DNA from: UBA1275 sp038124025 | GTDB taxonomy: Bacteria; Bacteroidota; Rhodothermia; Balneolales; Balneolaceae | Assembly: GCA_038124025.1 (NCBI GenBank) | Contig: JAYPBC010000059.1 | Coordinates: 1 to 5,276, forward strand | Direction of reading: 5' to 3' | Length of the DNA stretch: 5,276 bases | Part shown: positions 1 to 5,276 of the stretch, one piece after another | Layout of the letters: each line of letters opens with the position of its first letter | Numbering within the stretch: the stretch's first letter is position 1 | Notes under the pieces: generated by a model | The model's database searches: none | What the model saw: the letters and a program-made list of their open reading frames with translations, nothing else | What the model was told of the DNA's origin: nothing | Program-made: the position numbers and the translations under genes

Positions 1-1241
1 CCTGCACGAGTCATTGCCTTTACTGTAGCTAAGTCATTAGAAGCTAATGCAACCTCAGCATTCATAAAGTGTGACCATGAAGATAAGAAGATAGGAGTAA
101 TACCTTTACCACCTAAACCTTCACCGATGATTTTGGGAGCAAAAGTTCCCTCGTCAAAAGCACCTCCTGCAGGATAGACCCCACGAAGTGTTCTTGTAAA
201 CCCATCTGGTGGAATACCGTTATCGTTTCCATGGTCGCGACCCCAATATCCATCAGGAAGAGCACAAAATGTAATTCCTGCTGGGTAAGGATTGAAGTAG
301 CCTGGAAGACCACATTCTAATACCTCTTCATTTGCAGGAGCCCCAAATCCAGGAACATTCTCTACCTGACGATAGAAATAATATGCCATTCGAGGATCTT
401 TAAGGCCATTGAAACTTGTAAGCATTTTACCCATTAACCAGTTTGGCATATATTCTCCACCACCAGTATTGGTGTAACCGGAGCGATATAGTGGGTGACG
501 TGTATCAGGCTGAACTGCATTTGTACCCCATTGGAATTGGAAATCTTCTGAAATCTCATCAATGTAGTTTGTAATAGCGTTATATGCACCAGCATTTCCA
601 AGATTCAAATATGCCTTTTTCTTTATAGAATTGGCAGCTTTAATCCATTTAGAAGCATCTCCGTTGTAATAAAAATCAAACTGTGGACGTGCAGAACCGG
701 CATCTTGAAAGTCTGATATTGCTGAATCCAATTGTGCAATAGCATAATCGTAAACAGCCTGGCCTCCAGTAGCTACAGGGTTTAATACACCCTCTAGACC
801 ACCAAGTGCTTCACCTACCTCTTGAACAGGTACGTCACCAAAATAGTCCACTAAAGTTAAATAGATATAAGCACGGAATACTTTCCCCATACCACGAGCA
901 AAATTCGTAGTAGATTCTAGTTGTTCCATAAGTACTATATCTTGTAGCATACCTCGATAGGCACTACTCCATAATCCATCCCAGGAGTTAGGAGAATAAA
1001 CTTGGTCATAGTTACGTCCACTCATGTAAGCAACACGTGACAATTCTGCCCCGCGATCTCCCATTGAGTGCACCCATGACGCAAAGTCTTCTTGTACAGC
1101 ATTCAAAAAGAAGTCTGAACTAGCTTGCTCTGGTGTTAGGGCGTTTGGATTTGATGTAAGATCTAACTCTGCAGTCTCACAAGAAGTTAACGCCAAGCTA
1201 ACTGTCAAACTAAAAACTAAAATTTTATTTATAAATCTCAT
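1..1241 (-). CDS. SusD/RagB family nutrient-binding outer-membrane lipoprotein (3' end outside window)
   Basis: This is the substrate-binding lipoprotein partner of the adjacent SusC-like transporter; family members sit on the outer cell surface and cap the SusC barrel. My translation gives 413 residues in one open frame to the left edge. It starts with a lipoprotein signal peptide: basic MRFINK, a hydrophobic stretch, then lipobox L18-T-S-C21, followed by acidic residues (E22, E25, D27) that could favour surface export. Family hallmarks are NPNALTP at 31-37, RAYIYLTLVDYFGDVPVQE at 123-141, and GRDHGNDNGIPPDGFTRTL at 334-352 followed by GVYPAGG at 354-360. This pattern fits the SusD-like_2 branch better than classical SusD. 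I chose the ATG at 1241 because only it supplies the signal peptide. The start lies 18 bases after the susC stop, behind an A-rich GAAAAACG stretch, so the two genes are probably co-transcribed. Related proteins are about 480-550 residues, so perhaps 70-130 residues are missing. Substrate unknown. Confidence 0.95.
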   Translation of the reverse strand, partial: MRFINKILVFSLTVSLALTSCETAELDLTSNPNALTPEQASSDFFLNAVQEDFASWVHSMGDRGAELSRVAYMSGRNYDQVYSPNSWDGLWSSAYRGMLQDIVLMEQLESTTNFARGMGKVFRAYIYLTLVDYFGDVPVQEVGEALGGLEGVLNPVATGGQAVYDYAIAQLDSAISDFQDAGSARPQFDFYYNGDASKWIKAANSIKKKAYLNLGNAGAYNAITNYIDEISEDFQFQWGTNAVQPDTRHPLYRSGYTNTGGGEYMPNWLMGKMLTSFNGLKDPRMAYYFYRQVENVPGFGAPANEEVLECGLPGYFNPYPAGITFCALPDGYWGRDHGNDNGIPPDGFTRTLRGVYPAGGAFDEGTFAPKIIGEGLGGKGITPIFLSSWSHFMNAEVALASNDLATVKAMTRA

Positions 1242-1259
1242 AATTACGTTTTTCAATTA

Positions 1260-4200
1260 TTAAAATGTAAGTTTTAAACTTGCACCAAAACGCTTAGAGC
1301 TCGGTCCGTTTAGATAGTCAAAACCTCTACCGTTACCAACACCTGTACCCGCAATATTAGGATCAAAATTTGTTCCGTCAGGAGTGTTGTAAGCATCATA
1401 CCAAAGGTTGTAACCAGAGGCAGTAATACTAGCACTTCCAAAAGGAGTTTTGTCTAATAGTGATTGTGGTATTGAGTAGCTTAACGAAATCTCACCCAGT
1501 CTCCATACCGATCCATCATATACTAACATTTCATCCGGCCCATAAAGAACGTTACTGAAGTAGAATGTTGAGTTGTTGATTTGTTTCGTGTTTGGTTGTC
1601 CGTTTGAGTTTACACCAGGAAGGATAAAACTCAATTCTCTATCTAGCGTGTCTGTTGTTAATCCACGACCTAGTAGCGTTGCTACTGTGTAGGTAAAGAT
1701 GTCTCCACCTTGTACGTGGTTAATTAAGAAGTTAAATGAGAAGTTTTTGTAACTCATACTGTTAGAAATGTTTAATAACCAATCAGGGTTAGCATCTCCA
1801 ATAATATTAGTTCCAAAAGTTTCGTCATAACTTCCTTGGTTGTTTACTACTTTACGTCCTTGATCATCACGAGTAATCATAGAGCCTACGATAGTACCCA
1901 GTGACTCACCAGGGATTGCAGCGTTTCCAAGTGTTGAAAATCCGGAGTAAACGATAAGGTCAGTATCCTGTCCTAGATCATCAACGATAGCGTCGTTGGT
2001 AGACCAGTTTACATAAGTACTCCAGTTTAATCCATCCTGACTTGTTATCCAGTCCATACCAAGATCAATTTCTACCCCTTTGTTGGAAATTTTACCAACG
2101 TTAGTTTGTGTAGAAGTAAATCCTGTAGAAGGGTCTAATCGACGGTTAATAATCAAGTCTTTAGTGATCTTGTTATATATTGATAGGTCAAGGCTTAAAC
2201 GGCTGTCTAAGAAACGACCTTCAATTCCAAATTCAATCTCATCAATACGCTCAGGTTTTAAGTCTGGATTACCCAGAACAGATCCTGATGTATTGGTGAT
2301 TACTACATTGCTTGTTCGAGGATCGATAAAGTCTTGTGTATCTAGGTTAAGTGTTGCTGCAATAGGATACCCTGTTGGGAAGTTTGCAGATGTTCCGTAA
2401 CCAGCACGGATTTTTAACAAGTTAACCATGTCACTCTTAATCTCTGGGAAAGCACTTGTTGGAAGGAATGAAACACTTGCTGAAGGGTAAACAATAGAAC
2501 GGTTTTCTTCAGAAAGGTTAGATACCCAGTCCTTACGTGCAGCCAGGGTTAAGTAAGCATATCGGTTGTAGTCAAAAGAAGCTTGTCCGTAAAGACCCAT
2601 AATGTTTCTTTTGTTGTAGAACTGAATTTCATCTTGTTGCTCATAGTTAAAGTGACGAATCACATTAAATACCTGCTGTCCAGAACTACGTACTCCATTT
2701 CTGTCATAGGTATCCGAACGCGTGGTAAAACCAACAGTAAAGTCAGCACCAATTTCCTCAGTAATATTATACTGTCCAGAAACTGTAAAGTTATGGTCGA
2801 AAATAGTTTTTCTGTTGTTCCATGTTTCATACAACCCATTTCGGTTTACTACAGAACCTGTTTTACCTCCTTTGTTAGCATAGTTCGTGTTATTCTCAGA
2901 ATATACGTCAATACCATAACGGTAAGATGCTACAAGGTTTTCATTTATATCATAACTAATAGTAGCTCCACCAAACACGCGATCAACTAATTGCTGGTTG
3001 GATGCATTGTTAGCAGTCCAAAGTGGGTGTTGGATAGAGTTGTTTTGACGATAGTAAATAGACTCACCAGTTACAGGATTTTGAAATGGAAGACCATTCA
3101 AATCAACTGAACGAGGTGTATAAAATACGTTTGCAAAAATTGAAGCACCTTCACCACCTACATTAGAACCATACCCAGCAGCAACTGGAGGTGATTTAAA
3201 ACTGGTAGATGTGTAATTTAAGGTACCATTAATTGTAAACTTATTGGAAAGAGCAGCACGTCCACCAAAACTGATGTTATTTCTACGTAATGTGTTTCCA
3301 GGCGTAAATCCTTTATCTTCAAGGTTACCATAGTTAATGTTATAGGATACTTTTCCATCATCACTAGCACCACGCACGTTTACGTTAGTATTTATCGTAG
3401 TACCAGTTCTGAAAAATCCACCCACACTATCATAAGGCTTCCACTCATACAACTCATCAGGCGCAATACCCAATTGATCTATAATAGCAGGAATACCTGT
3501 TGCCGAAGAGGCAGTTGTGTAAGGGTGTCTTAAGAACCCAGGAGTTCCAGATGAAGTTCCGTTAATAGAACTTTGTCTACCCCATCCTGCGGGTCCACCT
3601 TCGTCGAAACTTGGTCCCCAGTTTGAGAAGAACCAACCGAATGACTGATCGAAACCATTACCATACTGCATTTGGTAGTCTGGCAATGATGCTAGATCCG
3701 TGTTAAAGTAAGAGGTGTTAACAGTAATTTCAGTTTTCTTAGGTCCTGCACCTTGAGCACTACCTGATTTGGTAGTAATAAGGATTACCCCATTTCGTCC
3801 TTGAGTACCATAAAGAGTTGCAGCAGCAAGTCCTTTAAGTACATTCACTGATTCAATGTTGTTTGGATCAAGGTCTAAGAAACGAGATGAACCATTGTTT
3901 CCATCTACGAATCCACCTTGAGCGTTAGTCTCACTAGAAAACGGCACACCATCAACAATAAATAATGGTTGGTTTCCTTGACTAAAGGTATTAAAACCAC
4001 GAATTACGATACTGGTACCTGATCCAGAAATACCACTGGCGTTTGTAATTTGTACACCAGAAGCCTTACCGGTCAAAATACGACCAATATCACCTTCTCC
4101 GCGTTGTTCAAGAGCATCTGATTCTACCTCAGAAACCGCATACCCTAGGGCTTGCTTCTCTCTTTTAATACCTAAACTTGTTACGATTACCTCTTCCAGC

Positions 4201-4490
4201 TGGTTGCCCTGGGCCAGACTTACGTTGATTACGTCATCTTGTCCTACTGTTACTACAGCAGTTTCGTAACCGACGAAGCTGATTTCAAGTACACCGCCCT
4301 CAGCAACATCGATGCTGAAGTTCCCATCGAAGTCTGTTGAAACTCCATTGGTGGTTCCTTGTTCCAGTACGGTAGCTCCAGGAAGTGGCATTCCTTGGTC
4401 ATCAGAGACCACACCTGTGACAGTCTTTTGTGCTACTGCAACCTGCAGTGTCAACAAGGAAACCATCATCAGTTTGAATAAGCTTTTCAT
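1260..4490 (-). CDS. SusC/RagA family TonB-linked outer-membrane transporter
   Basis: This is a complete 1076-residue TonB-dependent outer-membrane transporter of normal length for the SusC/RagA family, which imports glycans or peptides into the periplasm using energy from TonB-ExbB-ExbD. Residues 1-20 form a Sec signal peptide ending AVA before Q21. Residues 22-94 are a carboxypeptidase-regulatory-like beta-sandwich (VTGVVSDDQGMPLPGATV, STDFDGNFSI, ISFVGYE). A TonB-box-like EEVIVTS follows at 99-105. The plug runs from about 111 to 243 with GKASGVQI at 141-148, IRGF at 163-166, FIVDGVPF at 177-184 and KGLAAATLYG at 219-228 leading into GRNGVILITTKSG. The rest is a 22-strand-type barrel rich in alternating aromatic and polar residues, ending in LKLTF with the terminal Phe expected of an outer-membrane assembly signal. 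There is no STN domain before the beta-sandwich, which argues against a transducer role. The start is the only ATG giving a signal peptide. It is followed by the SusD-like gene after 18 bases. The first 100 or so codons are clearly richer in G+C than the rest. Substrate unknown. Confidence 0.98.
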   Translation of the reverse strand: MKSLFKLMMVSLLTLQVAVAQKTVTGVVSDDQGMPLPGATVLEQGTTNGVSTDFDGNFSIDVAEGGVLEISFVGYETAVVTVGQDDVINVSLAQGNQLEEVIVTSLGIKREKQALGYAVSEVESDALEQRGEGDIGRILTGKASGVQITNASGISGSGTSIVIRGFNTFSQGNQPLFIVDGVPFSSETNAQGGFVDGNNGSSRFLDLDPNNIESVNVLKGLAAATLYGTQGRNGVILITTKSGSAQGAGPKKTEITVNTSYFNTDLASLPDYQMQYGNGFDQSFGWFFSNWGPSFDEGGPAGWGRQSSINGTSSGTPGFLRHPYTTASSATGIPAIIDQLGIAPDELYEWKPYDSVGGFFRTGTTINTNVNVRGASDDGKVSYNINYGNLEDKGFTPGNTLRRNNISFGGRAALSNKFTINGTLNYTSTSFKSPPVAAGYGSNVGGEGASIFANVFYTPRSVDLNGLPFQNPVTGESIYYRQNNSIQHPLWTANNASNQQLVDRVFGGATISYDINENLVASYRYGIDVYSENNTNYANKGGKTGSVVNRNGLYETWNNRKTIFDHNFTVSGQYNITEEIGADFTVGFTTRSDTYDRNGVRSSGQQVFNVIRHFNYEQQDEIQFYNKRNIMGLYGQASFDYNRYAYLTLAARKDWVSNLSEENRSIVYPSASVSFLPTSAFPEIKSDMVNLLKIRAGYGTSANFPTGYPIAATLNLDTQDFIDPRTSNVVITNTSGSVLGNPDLKPERIDEIEFGIEGRFLDSRLSLDLSIYNKITKDLIINRRLDPSTGFTSTQTNVGKISNKGVEIDLGMDWITSQDGLNWSTYVNWSTNDAIVDDLGQDTDLIVYSGFSTLGNAAIPGESLGTIVGSMITRDDQGRKVVNNQGSYDETFGTNIIGDANPDWLLNISNSMSYKNFSFNFLINHVQGGDIFTYTVATLLGRGLTTDTLDRELSFILPGVNSNGQPNTKQINNSTFYFSNVLYGPDEMLVYDGSVWRLGEISLSYSIPQSLLDKTPFGSASITASGYNLWYDAYNTPDGTNFDPNIAGTGVGNGRGFDYLNGPSSKRFGASLKLTF

Positions 4491-4537
4491 ACGTCTGTTT
4501 GATTAGTTAATAAATAAAGTTAATATCTAAAAGTCGA

Positions 4538-4570
4538 TAAATATATTCACATTTATTAACATTTACAAAA
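4538..4570 (-). promoter_or_regulatory. candidate Bacteroidota-type promoter for the susC-susD operon
   Basis: On the minus strand, TTTTG (4570-4566) is followed after exactly 20 bases by TATATTTA (4545-4538). The Bacteroidota consensus is TTTG, a spacer of about 19-21 bases, then TAnnTTTG, so the spacing fits and the -7 box differs at one position (final A for G). Transcription would begin near 4531, leaving a leader of about 40 bases before the ATG at 4490. The whole gap is very AT-rich, so a chance match is possible. I see no strong competing match in the gap. Confidence 0.4.
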
Positions 4571-4633
4571 CATTGAAAGAATTTTGTTTTACTAAAGACT
4601 GTAATGTTATAACAAACACTACCCATTGATTAT

Positions 4634-4652
4634 TGATTTTCCGGAAAAATCA
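4634..4652. repeat. short inverted repeat, 7-base arms, between the upstream gene and susC
   Basis: TGATTTT and AAAATCA flank a 5-base centre CCGGA, giving a 19-base near-palindrome; the inner TTTTCCGGAAAA is a perfect 12-base palindrome. It lies 44 bases after the stop of the upstream gene and about 64 bases before the candidate -33 box of susC. It could be an operator or a weak hairpin. It is not a canonical terminator for the minus-strand gene: the run of eight T lies before the hairpin and not after it, and the stem is mostly A-T pairs. Confidence 0.4.
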
Positions 4653-4695
4653 AAAAAAACTAAGAATATCGTAAAATACGGGTATAGACTACAGC

Positions 4696-5276
4696 TTAGT
4701 TGTTGAAATGCTCAAAAATAGCCGTTAAATCTTCTTTTGTCTTCAAACGATTTCCGCTGCTTTTGATGTAGGCTTTAGTCGCGCGTTCTTGGCCTTGAAA
4801 TACTTTTACCACAGCTCTTTTAGATTTTTTAAGTGGCACTGGTGTTTCTTCACCAACGCTGTAGTAGTAATTGGTTTCATCGTTAAACCGAGCGGGTAAG
4901 GAGCGCTCCAAAGATGTTCGAGCTTCGGAAGCTTCCATAAATACTTTTTTACGTTGCAGATACAACTTGTACTTTGGACCATCACTCAACACGATAAGGT
5001 ACCCAATTTTAGGCATATTGTTCATTTTACTACGGTACGGCAATAATTTGTAGTATTCTTCATCAATAATACAGTCAACTTCGGCACTCTTTAAAAGGAT
5101 TTCTTCCACATTGCGTTGGCCGGGTTCTCCTTTCCAAATTTCCATTTCATCGGTATAGCCGTTGTGGCGTAAATAAATTTGTTCCTTTAGCTCTTTCCCA
5201 AAATAAATAACTTTCCCAGGCTTAAAGTCTTCTTCAAAATAATAGGATCCTCGAATGTTTTCTGGTGGAATGGTAG
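4696..5276 (-). CDS. uncharacterised Bacteroidota protein (5' end outside window)
   Basis: I do not recognise a named family. The frame is open to the right edge, so the gene starts outside the window; 192 residues plus the TAA stop are visible. An internal Met at 5145 could be mistaken for the start, but 43 further in-frame codons precede it (TIPPENIRGSYYFEEDF and onward) and read like genuine protein. Numbering from the edge, notable stretches are IRGSYYFEEDF (7-17), YLRHNGYTDEMEI (34-46), a lysine-rich KKSKR (149-153) and a C-terminal KTKEDLTAIFEHFNN. This layout, with G-S-x-Y near the start, an L-R-x-N-x-Y-x-D-E core and an aromatic/Asn tail, reminds me of small unnamed proteins common in Flavobacteriia, many of which are exported. 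That resemblance is from memory and unconfirmed. No transmembrane segment or catalytic motif is visible, and any signal peptide would be off the edge. The 205-base gap and candidate promoter before susC suggest it is not strictly part of that operon. Confidence 0.85.
   Translation of the reverse strand, partial: TIPPENIRGSYYFEEDFKPGKVIYFGKELKEQIYLRHNGYTDEMEIWKGEPGQRNVEEILLKSAEVDCIIDEEYYKLLPYRSKMNNMPKIGYLIVLSDGPKYKLYLQRKKVFMEASEARTSLERSLPARFNDETNYYYSVGEETPVPLKKSKRAVVKVFQGQERATKAYIKSSGNRLKTKEDLTAIFEHFNN

Noticed and set aside
113..313. 66-residue minus-strand open frame
   Set aside because: It lies inside the SusD-like gene in a different frame; the SusD frame is continuous and carries family motifs through this stretch.
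2080..2400. 106-residue plus-strand open frame
   Set aside because: It is antisense to the barrel region of the susC-like gene; its sequence is the low-complexity kind expected from a shadow frame, with no recognisable motif.
2583..2990. 135-residue plus-strand open frame
   Set aside because: It is antisense to the susC-like barrel. The hydrophobic/Ser/Thr-rich composition is what reverse-reading alternating barrel codons gives, and no start-region signal supports it.
1260..4490. Transducer-type (FecA-like) TonB receptor with sigma/anti-sigma control
   Set aside because: The signal peptide runs straight into the carboxypeptidase-regulatory-like domain with no STN domain, and no sigma or anti-sigma gene is seen in the window.
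4312..4506. 64-residue plus-strand open frame
   Set aside because: It is antisense to the signal peptide and beta-sandwich of the susC-like protein; the length is explained by the higher G+C there reducing stop codons.
4634..4661. Rho-independent terminator for the upstream gene
   Set aside because: On the minus strand the T run precedes the hairpin, and the bases after the stem (AATAATCAATGGG) are not a T tract. On the plus strand the hairpin is followed by A residues. Neither direction fits a standard terminator.
4871..5053. 60-residue plus-strand open frame
   Set aside because: It is antisense to the uncharacterised upstream gene, short, and without motif support.
5143..5145. ATG at 5145 as the true start of the upstream gene
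   Set aside because: The same frame stays open for 43 more codons to the window edge with protein-like sequence, so this Met is internal and the gene is truncated by the window.

Overview
The window looks like chromosome from a member of the Bacteroidota, most likely the Flavobacteriia. This rests on the AT-rich sequence (about 35-38% G+C in the coding stretches sampled), the A-rich translation start regions without a clear Shine-Dalgarno sequence, a candidate promoter of the Bacteroidota TTTG / TAnnTTTG type, and above all a SusC/SusD-type nutrient uptake pair. This assignment is inferred from protein families and base composition, not from a marker gene.

All three genes lie on the minus strand, so transcription runs from high to low coordinates. 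First (5276-4696) is the 3' part of an uncharacterised protein gene whose start lies beyond the right edge. An AT-rich gap of 205 bases follows, holding an inverted repeat and a candidate promoter. Next (4490-1260) is a complete gene for a SusC/RagA-family TonB-linked outer-membrane transporter of 1076 residues. Eighteen bases later (1241 to the left edge) begins a SusD/RagB-family nutrient-binding outer-membrane lipoprotein, of which 413 residues are visible before the window ends.

The SusC- and SusD-like proteins are very probably one operon and one machine. The family model is a SusC barrel in the outer membrane, powered by TonB, with the SusD lipoprotein as a hinged lid that captures a glycan or peptide and delivers it into the barrel. 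No hydrolase, sugar kinase, inner-membrane transporter or regulator lies inside the window, so the substrate cannot be read from here. The SusC-like protein has no N-terminal STN signalling domain, so it looks like a pure transporter and not a sigma/anti-sigma transducer.

I found no tRNA, rRNA, CRISPR array, insertion sequence or frameshift. No part of the window is clearly a new system. The points most worth a second look are the sharply higher G+C of the first 100 or so codons of the susC-like gene, the uncharacterised upstream gene, and the inverted repeat plus candidate promoter ahead of susC.
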